NCBI GenBank assembly: GCA_902565895.1
Contig: CACFGV010000023.1
Location: 1 to 32,432, forward strand
Source: K189A clade bacterium
Lineage (GTDB): Bacteria; Pseudomonadota; Gammaproteobacteria; Pseudomonadales; Azotimanducaceae
Direction of reading: 5' to 3'
DNA: 32,432 nt
Of this stretch, positions 16,427 to 23,987 are shown one piece after another (positions within the stretch are counted from its first letter, which is position 1; each line of letters opens with the position of its first letter). The notes under the pieces were generated by a model, which was given only the letters and a program-made list of their open reading frames with translations, did no database searches and was not told where the DNA came from. A program made the translations under genes and the position numbers.

Positions 16427-17641
16427 CTATTCAGCAACCTCTATTTCAATCTCTGCGTGCTTCCCAGGTGCCGTGAGTGTGTTCTCGACCACGAAGGGTA
16501 GGGTCAGTTTTTTACTTCTTTTACCTGGTTTTATTTGTAACTTTATCTGTCCGTGGGCAGGTACGGTGATGCGGTCGGCGTTATTCATAAACGTGTAATC
16601 GCCGGTGTAGCGCAAATTGAAGTCAGCGTCGGAAACATTGTTCAGGGTCACCTCGGCGATATAGGTTGTTGCCCTGTAGCTCAAAGGCGATGCGCTCAGG
16701 CTGGCGGCTAAGAGAGGCTGCAAATGCTGTTCGCGGCCAATCAGCAAATTGCGGAACCAAACCACCGTGCGACGCGCGAATAAGGCCTCTTTGATGGCGG
16801 CGGCTGTCTTCGCTTTGGCAAATACTAAGGTGACGGGTCGATGCCCGCCGTCGTGGGGTTTGTAGTCCCAGTCGATAAGATCGTGCACATCGGATACGCC
16901 AACTAAGGTGAGGTTGTAGTCCAATGCTAACTGGAAGGCCTCTTCGGAATAGGTGCTGCCGTTGGCAATTTCAATGCCGTGCAACACGCCGTTGCGAGCA
17001 TTGGCGCTATGGAATTTGTTCATGCGTGCAATGCCGTCTGGGGCTTGACGAGTCCAGTAGGGGTGGTTCCAGAAGATAAAGGCGTTTTGCGCGTGTGCGG
17101 CCTCAACCGCCTTTTGTGCCGGCCATTCTTTGGCGGCACTGTAGTAGGCTAGAACATCACTGGTGTCCGCTGGCGGTTTATCTACTTTGATGAGTTTGTT
17201 GGCGTCGTCAATGAACACCGCATTGATGTGACCTGCCGGTGCATCCCGTGTGATCTCGCTGCCGCGGATTACGATGAGGTCGCTGTTTTTGGCGGCGTCT
17301 GCGGCGATGTCATAGGCGCGATTACGGTCTGGATGCAGAATGTCTGCCCGGTGGGGTTGGTATTCAAGATGTTCAGTTATGGCCAGGGCGTCTAATTGGT
17401 CCCGTAGGGCTTCTTCAACCCGAATTTTTGGCCAGACATGACCATCTGAAAACACACTGTGGGTGTGTAGATCTACGGTCAGGGTCTGATAGTCCGCTGT
17501 ATCTGGGAATTCAATGGCGCGGACGTCATTAGATACTGTTGCTGCGCGGCCATGAGACTGGGCCACCGCAGAAATTAAAATGCCGCCCAGCAGCGTCACC
17601 GCCCGGATGCAATGGGAGAATTTGAAGTCTGAAAACAGCAT
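16427..17641 (-). CDS. Exported PHP-domain phosphodiesterase (Sb-PDE-like)
   Basis: A 404-residue protein with an N-terminal signal peptide (about residues 1-33, core VTLLGGILISAVAQSHG), so it is probably periplasmic. The PHP metal motifs are clear: DLHTH at 57-61, D66, TEH at 89-91, then GSEIT, NHPYW and VSDVHD. It resembles the Sb-PDE family known for hydrolysing organophosphate diesters, and a C-terminal beta-sandwich-like domain (about 305-404) follows the catalytic part. The natural substrate is unknown. It lies 49 bases downstream of the MFS gene on the same strand and may be co-transcribed. It is a third gene or fragment of PHP type in the window, together with the two DUF3604 loci. 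Confidence 0.88.
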   Translation of the reverse strand: MLFSDFKFSHCIRAVTLLGGILISAVAQSHGRAATVSNDVRAIEFPDTADYQTLTVDLHTHSVFSDGHVWPKIRVEEALRDQLDALAITEHLEYQPHRADILHPDRNRAYDIAADAAKNSDLIVIRGSEITRDAPAGHINAVFIDDANKLIKVDKPPADTSDVLAYYSAAKEWPAQKAVEAAHAQNAFIFWNHPYWTRQAPDGIARMNKFHSANARNGVLHGIEIANGSTYSEEAFQLALDYNLTLVGVSDVHDLIDWDYKPHDGGHRPVTLVFAKAKTAAAIKEALFARRTVVWFRNLLIGREQHLQPLLAASLSASPLSYRATTYIAEVTLNNVSDADFNLRYTGDYTFMNNADRITVPAHGQIKLQIKPGKRSKKLTLPFVVENTLTAPGKHAEIEIEVAE

Positions 17642-17690
17642 AAACCACCTCGTTGTTAGTCGCTTTTCTAACGGTTAGTTTATGACAAAT

Positions 17691-18920
17691 TTAGACGTTA
17701 TCGGACTTTACTCTGTCGCGAGTTCTTAGCACAAAAACGATTAACGGCAGGTACAACGCAAAGGTAAACCAATAGGGTAGATCGGGTTGAATCTGGTAAA
17801 AGAAGCCACCCAGCAGCGGCCCAATCGTGAACCCCAACGGCCCGCAGGAGCCCGCGACACCAGCAACAGCCCCTTGCTCCTCTGCATTAACGGCCATTGA
17901 TGCACCGGCCATAAAGGCCGGACCGGCAAGACCCATTCCAGCACCTTGCAACAGCATGGCGATGACCAGCATTGTCTGGGTATTCGCGATGGCTAAACAG
18001 GCAAAGGCCACTGCCAGAACCGGCATGGCAATACGCAGCCATTGGATGGGTCGCAGATTAATACGCTGCATCAGGCCTATTTGGCTGGCCAGTGACGCCG
18101 CCGCCGACAGGCCCATAGCCAGACCAAAGGTTTGGGCGGTCTCTACTGCGCTCAGTTGTAATACGTCCTGAAAACGAAAGGCCAGGGTCTGTTGCACCAG
18201 CGCCATGCCTATAAACATCATGGTGCCAACGATGATGTAGGGCAGAATGCGCCGATCAAAATAGCTTAACTTGGCACTGACTTGGTTGCGCTGGAGTTTT
18301 GGTTGTGGGCTATTGGGCAGTAGAAAAATTACTAACAGGGCGGTCGTAATAGCCAGCCCTGAGGCCACCCATAACGGGGTCAGTAGAGTGATGCCTGCCA
18401 GTAGCCCACCCAAAGCCGGTCCTAGGATACCGCCAAGATTGTTAGCTGCTCCGACGGCCCCCATACCCTTAGTGCGGGTCGCAAGGTCCGTTATGTCCGC
18501 CATATAAGCGCTGCTTGCTGGCATGATGGCGGACATCAGGCTGGCGTGGAGTACGCGGGTAAGCATTAGCAGTAAATAGGCGCTCAACGGCAGCAATGCA
18601 CCAATAAGCGCGGCATGAAAGACGCTGGCGAAAAGGAAGTTACCGCAGGCATAACCCAGCAAGCCGAAGATCATTAACGGTTTGCGGCCCCATCGATCAC
18701 TCAGTCGCCCCCAGCGTGGACTGGCCAGGAATACGGTCAGGGAAGAGGCTGCAATGATGGAACTGATTTGTAATTCACTGAGGCCCACCTCTCGGCCTAA
18801 CGGACCCAGAATGGCAAACAGCACGCTAAAACCGAAGCCTACGCCGACCAAAGCAACCAACAAGATGGCGCGGGCGAATCGATAGTTGCGTAGCGGCGGG
18901 GTTGATATCGCGTCGGTCAA
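17691..18920 (-). CDS. MFS transporter (DHA1/TetA-like drug exporter type)
   Basis: A membrane protein of about 409 residues with 11-12 hydrophobic helices. It carries the MFS loop motif GRLSDRWGRKPLM between helices 2 and 3 and a helix-5-like segment GAANNLGGILGPALGGLLAG, as in TetA-type proton-driven exporters. The start is uncertain. The frame is open to 19028, but the family resemblance begins near residues RNYRFARAILLVALVG, so TTG at 18920 is my choice despite a weak ribosome site. The longer start would run through a small gene on the other strand. It could export a toxic intermediate or drug; the cargo cannot be inferred. Confidence 0.85.
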   Translation of the reverse strand: MTDAISTPPLRNYRFARAILLVALVGVGFGFSVLFAILGPLGREVGLSELQISSIIAASSLTVFLASPRWGRLSDRWGRKPLMIFGLLGYACGNFLFASVFHAALIGALLPLSAYLLLMLTRVLHASLMSAIMPASSAYMADITDLATRTKGMGAVGAANNLGGILGPALGGLLAGITLLTPLWVASGLAITTALLVIFLLPNSPQPKLQRNQVSAKLSYFDRRILPYIIVGTMMFIGMALVQQTLAFRFQDVLQLSAVETAQTFGLAMGLSAAASLASQIGLMQRINLRPIQWLRIAMPVLAVAFACLAIANTQTMLVIAMLLQGAGMGLAGPAFMAGASMAVNAEEQGAVAGVAGSCGPLGFTIGPLLGGFFYQIQPDLPYWFTFALYLPLIVFVLRTRDRVKSDNV

Positions 18921-18948
18921 TGGTGTGCGCTCGGTGCAGGTGGTTAAA

Positions 18949-19296
18949 ATGCCAATCGAACATTGTAACGGAAACCACGCCTGCTTCGGCAGCCACAAGG
19001 AGAAAACCATTAGCTCGAAAGACCACAAGGTCTCGCGCCCAGAAGCTGGGCGTAGTCAGGCCGCACAAAGAGTGACGGTGCAACGCGGTCGCTGGCGGCG
19101 AATGGCGCGCACCATCTTGTTAGGCACAACCACTGCGCTCGCGGGCGTGGTGTGGGTGGCGCAACAATATGGGGTTGCGGTCGCCGACAGCCTGGCATTT
19201 CTTGGCAGCAGCGTGGTCTTTGTAGTCGCCCTAATAGGCGTCGGCTTGGTGGGCGCTTGTTTGTTGTGGTTGGTGCGTAAGCTGTTGGGGCGTTAG
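18949..19296 (+). CDS. Small two-helix membrane protein of unknown function
   Basis: A 115-residue product from ATG 18949, which has an AGGTGG site 5 bases upstream. An internal ATG at 19102 (MARTILLGTTTAL) would give only the 64-residue membrane part. The first 50 residues are hydrophilic and basic. They are followed by two hydrophobic stretches (LLGTTTALAGVVWVAQQYG and SSVVFVVALIGVGLVGACLL) and a basic C-terminal end (VRKLLGR). I recognise no family. The hydrophobic part looks genuine; the N-terminal part may not be translated. It lies convergent to lepB (6-base gap) and divergent from the MFS gene. Confidence 0.5.
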   Translation: MPIEHCNGNHACFGSHKEKTISSKDHKVSRPEAGRSQAAQRVTVQRGRWRRMARTILLGTTTALAGVVWVAQQYGVAVADSLAFLGSSVVFVVALIGVGLVGACLLWLVRKLLGR

Positions 19297-19301
19297 CCGA
19301 T

Positions 19302-20015
19302 TCAGCTCCGTAAGGAGCGCATGAGGCGGTCGCCACGGGGTAGGTAGTAGTTGTCTACATCGAAACTAAAGGCTACGGAACTGGCTCGGCCCAGGATGGC
19401 GCTACGTGATACGAAACCGATCACGCGGTAGTCGCCACTATTGTCGCGATTGTCGCCGAGCATGAGATATTGATTCGGCGGGATGGTAACGGGGTCGAAA
19501 CTGGATTGAATCCAAGCGGGTGTTCGCTTAAAGAGCATGATCGGTCTTTGATCGCCCAGGGTTGTTTCACGAACTACGCGGGTATGGCTCAACGGCTGTA
19601 GTAATTCAGCTGGCAATATCTGCTCGGTCTCGTCTGAGTACTGCGCTGCTTGGCCGTTAATAATCAGCTGATTGTTGCGCAGACTCACGGTGTCGCCGGG
19701 CAAACCAATGACCCGCTTGATCATTAGGCGGCCGTCTTTGGGTGATTCAAAGGTAACGATGTCTGAGCGCTCGGGGTCTGCCCATTGGGCAATTCGCGTG
19801 AAAGTGAAGGGGATGCGCAGATCATAGGCTAGCTTATTCACGATTACGCGATCGCCAATCAGAATAGACGGCAACATCGAGCTGGACGGCACGTGGTTCC
19901 AATCGGCGACCGCTGATCGAAAAACTAACATACAGAAGATGAAAGACAGGAACCCACGCCAATTGCGCCAAGTATCGGCTAACCGATCGAGCCAGTTGGG
20001 ATTCGGGTTGAACAT
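19302..20015 (-). CDS. lepB: Signal peptidase I (S26A)
   Basis: A 237-residue inner-membrane protease that removes signal peptides from exported proteins. One N-terminal membrane helix (about 21-37) is followed by the catalytic Ser46 in VPSSSMLPSI and the catalytic Lys100 in MIKRVIGLPGD. The boxes YLMLGDNRDNSGDYR and GFVSRSAILG complete the family set. It is shorter than E. coli LepB, which has two helices; several marine gammaproteobacteria have such a compact version. ATG 20015 begins 2 bases after the stop of the DUF1244 gene with no ribosome site of its own, so translation is probably coupled. It is the last gene of a yaaA-DUF1244-lepB unit. Confidence 0.93.
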   Translation of the reverse strand: MFNPNPNWLDRLADTWRNWRGFLSFIFCMLVFRSAVADWNHVPSSSMLPSILIGDRVIVNKLAYDLRIPFTFTRIAQWADPERSDIVTFESPKDGRLMIKRVIGLPGDTVSLRNNQLIINGQAAQYSDETEQILPAELLQPLSHTRVVRETTLGDQRPIMLFKRTPAWIQSSFDPVTIPPNQYLMLGDNRDNSGDYRVIGFVSRSAILGRASSVAFSFDVDNYYLPRGDRLMRSLRS

Positions 20016-20017
20016 GG

Positions 20018-20317
20018 TTAGTCGTTCAGAGCTGCCATAGCCGCCAGCTGCTCTGGCGTAGCGTCCAGCTGATGCTCCGCTTTCCATTGCTCATAGGTCA
20101 TCTTGTAAACCTTCTCTCTGGCATCATCCATGCTCACATCTAGGTCCCGCTCGTCGGCCGCGGCTTTATACCACTTAGACAAGCAATTGCGGCAGAATCC
20201 AGCGAGAATCATAAGGTCGATATTTTGTGCGTCTTTGCGCGAATCTAAGTGTTCTATAAGGCGCCTAAATGCTGCGGCCTCAAGCTCGGTTTGTTGCTCA
20301 GGGGTAAGACTACTCAT
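20018..20317 (-). CDS. DUF1244 domain-containing protein
   Basis: A 99-residue protein matching DUF1244. The core NIDLMILAGFCRNCLSKWY carries the conserved Cys pair, followed by AADERDLDVSMDDAREKVY and a MTYEQWKAEHQ end. The function is unknown; the CRNC pair could bind a metal. ATG 20317 is preferred over the open upstream stretch because family members start with a short helical lead (SSLTPEQQTELEAAAFRRL). Its AGGA site overlaps the end of yaaA. It lies between yaaA and lepB in one tight operon, with only a 16-base gap to yaaA. Confidence 0.9.
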   Translation of the reverse strand: MSSLTPEQQTELEAAAFRRLIEHLDSRKDAQNIDLMILAGFCRNCLSKWYKAAADERDLDVSMDDAREKVYKMTYEQWKAEHQLDATPEQLAAMAALND

Positions 20318-20333
20318 GTATATGGGTTCCTGA

Positions 20334-21098
20334 TTAGCGGGTAAAAATCCAATTGTCAGCATCGCTGAGCGTTTCGTTAAATGCGTAGTTTTCGACGTCG
20401 AATTGCTGCAGGTTAGATACCTGGGTAATGCGCTGGTCGATCATATAGCGGGCCATCAGGCCCCTGGCTTTTTTAGCGGAAAAAGAAACGAAGCGGTATT
20501 TGCCGTCGCGCAATTCCTTAAAGTTAATGTTCAGTATGCGGCCTTCAACTCGCTCAGGCTGAATTACCTGGTAGTACTCGTTCGACGCTAGGTTAATCAG
20601 CACTTTACTTGATTGCTGTGCCAGCGCCTGATTGATACTGTCAGTTACTTTAGTGCCCCAGAATTCGTACAGATTGCTGCCACGTTTGGTGACCAAACGG
20701 GTCCCCATTTCTAGGCGGTAGGGTTGAATCAAATCCAGTGGTCGCAGCAGTCCGTGCAGTCCTGACAATACGCGCAGATGTTTTTGCGCAAAGTTTATGT
20801 CTCTAGCAGTCATGCTACTGGCATCTAACCCTTGGTAGACGTCGCCTTTGAAGGCGAACAGTGCAGGGCGGGCATTGTCTTCGTCAGCCTGCGGACGCCA
20901 CTCCGCATAACGGCGATGATTCAGCTCTGCGAGCTTGTCGCTGATCTTCATGAGGCTTGCAATATCGGCTGGTGCAAACTTACGCAGCGTTGACATGAGC
21001 TCCGATGATTCACGGTTGAAATCTGCTTGGGACGATTTTCTTGTTGTCAGCGGTGTTTGATAGTCCAGCGTTTTGGCTGGGGAAAGAATAGCCAGCAT
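20334..21098 (-). CDS. yaaA: Peroxide stress protein YaaA
   Basis: A 254-residue protein, close to the 257 of E. coli YaaA, which lowers free intracellular iron and limits Fenton damage during peroxide stress. Typical blocks are visible: MLAILSPAKTLDYQTP at the start, FKGDVYQGLDA, LSGLHGLLRPLDLIQPYRLEMGT, LINLASNEYY and FSAKKARGLMARY. ATG 21098 has an AGGACA site at the right distance; the frame is open upstream to 21140. It is the first gene of the yaaA-DUF1244-lepB unit and is divergent from the bolA-trhO pair. Confidence 0.95.
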   Translation of the reverse strand: MLAILSPAKTLDYQTPLTTRKSSQADFNRESSELMSTLRKFAPADIASLMKISDKLAELNHRRYAEWRPQADEDNARPALFAFKGDVYQGLDASSMTARDINFAQKHLRVLSGLHGLLRPLDLIQPYRLEMGTRLVTKRGSNLYEFWGTKVTDSINQALAQQSSKVLINLASNEYYQVIQPERVEGRILNINFKELRDGKYRFVSFSAKKARGLMARYMIDQRITQVSNLQQFDVENYAFNETLSDADNWIFTR

Positions 21099-21274
21099 AA
21101 CTTGTCCTGTTGGTTTCCTATTATATTGTCCGACCACCATTGAACTGTCGGGCTAACTGAGTTTAGCCAACCTAAGAGGCGGAAACGAGTGCATAAAGCC
21201 AAGTTCTGGGGGGTAGTGGCCTAAGTCTAGGTCAGGCGATAGAATTGCTTCTTCCCGAAATCGCAGCCGCGCTC

Positions 21275-21607
21275 ATGATGACCCGTCTACAACGTATTGA
21301 AGAAACAATTGCCTCAGCATTGACGCTGTCCCATCTTGATGTTGCTGATGAAAGTGCTGGACACAATGTGCCGGCTGGGGCTGAAAGTCATTTCAAGGTC
21401 ACCGCGGTCAGTGCGTCGTTTGCAGGTGAATCTCGGATCAATCGCCACCGTCGCATCAATGCGCTACTGCAAGCTGAGTTTGCGGCGGGCATGCATGCTT
21501 GCGCGCTACACCTATACAGTGATGAGGAATGGCAGCAACGCAACAACTTAGCACCCCAATCCCCGGGCTGTGCCGGAGCCAGCAAAGCAGCCTCAGACGG
21601 AGCGTGA
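21275..21607 (+). CDS. BolA family protein
   Basis: A protein of about 110 residues with a BolA fold. Residues 1-80 show the characteristic helix RLQRIEETIASAL followed by DESAGHNVPAGAESHFKVTAVS, including the His of the iron-sulfur partner site, and the segment RINRHRRINALLQAEF. BolA proteins work with monothiol glutaredoxins in iron-sulfur handling and act on cell shape and stress responses. Two ATG codons in tandem (21275 and 21278) are possible starts, neither with a clear ribosome site. The C-terminal 25 residues are low-complexity. The stop overlaps the GTG start of trhO (GTGA), pointing to translational coupling. Confidence 0.9.
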   Translation: MMTRLQRIEETIASALTLSHLDVADESAGHNVPAGAESHFKVTAVSASFAGESRINRHRRINALLQAEFAAGMHACALHLYSDEEWQQRNNLAPQSPGCAGASKAASDGA

Positions 21608-22539
21608 GCGTGCGACGAGCCTTGGCCTTTTACAAATTTGTTGAAGTCATTGACCCAGAAAGCCTGGTCCTTGAGCTGCAAAGGTTGGGTGAGCGACATA
21701 ATGTTGTGGGTACTATTCTGCTGGCGAACGAAGGGGTGAATGGCACCGTTATTGCCCAGGTCGAAGACTTGAAATCGATGGTGCACGCATTGCAACAAGT
21801 ATTTGGTGAGATGACCTTTAAGTGGTCAGACTTAGATCAAAACGGCGTTGGTTTTCATCGCTTCAAAGTGCGCGTCAAGCCTGAGATCGTAAGTTTTGGG
21901 GTCGAGGACTTAGACCTTCAACAAACCGGTGAACACGTTGGCGTGGAGCGTTGGAACGAACTGCTCGATGATCCGGACGTATTAGTGATCGATACGCGCA
22001 ACCACTACGAAATTGACATCGGCACTTTTGATAACGCCGTTTCGCCAGATACTGATAATTTTCGTCAGTTCCCACAGTGGGTAAAAGACAACATTGACCC
22101 CACCAAGCAGCGTAAGGTTGCGATGTTCTGTACGGGTGGTATTCGTTGTGAAAAAGCCACTGCCTATATGGCTCAGCATGGGGTGGAAGAGGTCTATCAG
22201 CTTAACGGCGGCATATTGCAATATCTAGAAGATGTGTCGGTCGAGCAAAGCCGCTGGCAGGGTGAATGCTTTGTTTTTGATCAGCGTGTTTCGGTGGATC
22301 ACAATTTACGGCAGGGGCAGTATCGGCAGTGCTATGCGTGTCGGCACCCGCTGTCTGCTGAAGACGTGCAGGCACCAGAATTTGAACATGGCGTAAGCTG
22401 CCCGTATTGCCACAGCACGGTAGAGGAAGCTAGGCGACAACAGTTTCGTGAACGGCAGCGCCAGGTGCGCTTGGCGGCGGCCCGCGGCGAGTCACATATA
22501 GGGGTCAAGCAAAAGAGCAAACGATCGGTTGCCCAATAA
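21604..22539 (+). CDS. trhO: tRNA uridine(34) hydroxylase TrhO (rhodanese family)
   Basis: A 311-residue protein that hydroxylates U34 of certain tRNAs on the way to 5-carboxymethoxyuridine or 5-methoxyuridine. The N-terminal ferredoxin-like domain (about 5-95) contains GTILLANEGVNGTVI. The central rhodanese domain has VIDTRNHYEIDIGTF and the active loop MFCTGGIRCEKA with C176 and C182. The C-terminal part has two CxxC pairs (CYACRH and SCPYCH) that look zinc-binding, and a basic tail. The GTG at 21604 overlaps the bolA stop; the GTG at 21610 is an alternative. The first residues RRALAFYKFVEV fit the family. Confidence 0.94.
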   Translation: MSVRRALAFYKFVEVIDPESLVLELQRLGERHNVVGTILLANEGVNGTVIAQVEDLKSMVHALQQVFGEMTFKWSDLDQNGVGFHRFKVRVKPEIVSFGVEDLDLQQTGEHVGVERWNELLDDPDVLVIDTRNHYEIDIGTFDNAVSPDTDNFRQFPQWVKDNIDPTKQRKVAMFCTGGIRCEKATAYMAQHGVEEVYQLNGGILQYLEDVSVEQSRWQGECFVFDQRVSVDHNLRQGQYRQCYACRHPLSAEDVQAPEFEHGVSCPYCHSTVEEARRQQFRERQRQVRLAAARGESHIGVKQKSKRSVAQ

Positions 22540-22600
22540 CAATTGCTCCAGCTCTGAATCACCTAGGTTGCTGATGCGCTGGGCTATGCAACAGATGCCA

Positions 22601-22636
22601 CTGCCGCAGTAGCGGCTCTTACTGTCGGAGTAGCGG
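22601..22636. repeat. Short direct repeat across the tesA stop codon
   Basis: CTGCCGCAGTAGCGG (22601-22615) and CTGTCGGAGTAGCGG (22622-22636) match at 13 of 15 positions with a 21-base period. On the minus strand the first copy encodes the last codons of tesA (PLLRQ) and the second lies just after the stop. The downstream copy also forms a 5-base-stem hairpin (GCCGC, 4-base loop, GCGGC) between the convergent trhO and tesA genes. It has no T run, so a terminator role is weak. Confidence 0.4.
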
Positions 22637-23317
22637 CAATAAGTACGGTAACACTGCATCTACGATTAACGGTTGTGCTGCGGCGGTCGGGTGAATGCCA
22701 TCGTTTTGCATAAACTCGGGCTGCAACGCCACTTCCTCCAGCAAGAAAGGAATCAGTTCCGTATTTGCGGTGGTCGCAACGTCTTTGAAGCTTGCACGAA
22801 ATGCCTCGGTGTAGCGTCGCCCATAATTAGGCGGAATTTGCATTTCTGCTAGTAAGGTTGAAGCGCCCTGGGCATGGGACAACTCAAGAATGCGCAGCAA
22901 ATTGTCCTTCATTTTTTGCACCGGGTAACCGCGCAGGCCATCATTACCCCCCAGCTCCACGATGACGATTTTTGGCGCGACTGAATCTAAGACGCCGGGT
23001 AACCTGGCCAGTCCGCCTCCAGTTGTTTCGCCAGAAATACTGGCGTTAACCACCCGCCAACCGGGATGGTTGGCCGTCAGATATTGGTCCAGTAAGTGCA
23101 CCCACCCCTGCTCGCGTTGAATACCATAGGCGGCGCTGATACTGTCGCCCAGCACAACAACCGTCCCAGAAGAAGCACTGGTCGACACGTTGCCCATGGC
23201 GGGTTGCGCCAGGGCAGACGTAAACAACAACGCAATTATCACAACCGCAGTAATAGGCTTCGGCAAACGAAGCCTGATTAGGGGCGAGAGGTTAAGAAAT
23301 GACGGTGAAGAAGCCAT
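22619..23317 (-). CDS. tesA: Arylesterase/acyl-CoA thioesterase I (SGNH hydrolase)
   Basis: A 232-residue SGNH hydrolase of the TesA type, which cleaves thioesters and esters in the periplasm. The nucleophile S59 is in LGDSIS. The oxyanion residues lie in SGETTGGG (96) and GGND (N125), and D206 and H209 are in DGIHP. A signal peptide ends near ALAQPAMG (about residue 41). The ATG at 23317 shares its central bases with the ATG of the divergent ybbA. A TTG at 23266 with AGG upstream would give a more usual, shorter signal peptide starting LPKPITAVV. The arrangement tesA divergent from ybbA-ybbP is the same as in E. coli. Confidence 0.93.
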   Translation of the reverse strand: MASSPSFLNLSPLIRLRLPKPITAVVIIALLFTSALAQPAMGNVSTSASSGTVVVLGDSISAAYGIQREQGWVHLLDQYLTANHPGWRVVNASISGETTGGGLARLPGVLDSVAPKIVIVELGGNDGLRGYPVQKMKDNLLRILELSHAQGASTLLAEMQIPPNYGRRYTEAFRASFKDVATTANTELIPFLLEEVALQPEFMQNDGIHPTAAAQPLIVDAVLPYLLPLLRQ

Positions 23318-23987
23318 GAGTCGAATCGTAGTCTCCGCTGCCGGTGTGACCAAAGTTGTGCCCACCGCAGCGGGTCAATTAGTGATCTTGGATGGCATTG
23401 ATCTGGAAATCAATGCAGGCGAGTCGGTGGCTATTGTGGGTGCGTCAGGTTCTGGTAAGACCACCTTGCTGGGCATTTTGGCTGGTTTAGATGCGGCGAC
23501 AGATGGTCTCGTAAGCCTGGTGGATGCGAACCTTTCTGAGCTGGACGAAGAGGCGCGCGCCTTGGTACGGGGCCAGCATATGGGCTTTGTATTTCAGTCC
23601 TTCCAGCTACTCGGCAGTTTAACTGCGCTAGAAAACGTGATGTTGCCGGTAGAGTTACGCGGTGATCGCATGGCAGAAGATCAAGCACGCCAACTGCTGA
23701 CGAAGGTCGGCTTGCAAGACAGAGTGGATCATTATCCACGCCAGTTATCAGGTGGTGAGCAACAACGGGTCGCAATTGCCAGAGCGTTTGCCTCAAACCC
23801 TGAAGTGTTATTTGCCGACGAACCCACTGGAAATTTAGATACCCAAACGGGCGAGGTGATCTGTGAATTGCTGTTTGAACTGAATCAAGAATTTGGCACC
23901 ACGCTGATCTTGGTGACCCATGACCACGGGTTAGCGCAGCGCTGCGACCGCACCATTGCCATTGCTGGGGGCAAGGTCGCGTCATGA
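23316..23987 (+). CDS. ybbA: ABC transporter ATP-binding protein YbbA
   Basis: A 223-residue ATPase of the LolD/MacB-like group. It has Walker A GASGSGKT at 42-49, Q94 in the Q-loop, the signature LSGGEQQ at 144-150, Walker B VLFADEP at 164-170 with the catalytic Glu, and the switch H202. It should power the membrane protein YbbP encoded next to it, with which its stop overlaps (ATGA). ATG 23316 overlaps the divergent tesA start in the sequence CATG. The open frame continues upstream to 23190, but only as the antisense of tesA. The biological substrate of YbbAP is not settled; links to lipid or lysophospholipid handling together with TesA have been suggested from the gene order. Confidence 0.93.
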   Translation: MSRIVVSAAGVTKVVPTAAGQLVILDGIDLEINAGESVAIVGASGSGKTTLLGILAGLDAATDGLVSLVDANLSELDEEARALVRGQHMGFVFQSFQLLGSLTALENVMLPVELRGDRMAEDQARQLLTKVGLQDRVDHYPRQLSGGEQQRVAIARAFASNPEVLFADEPTGNLDTQTGEVICELLFELNQEFGTTLILVTHDHGLAQRCDRTIAIAGGKVAS

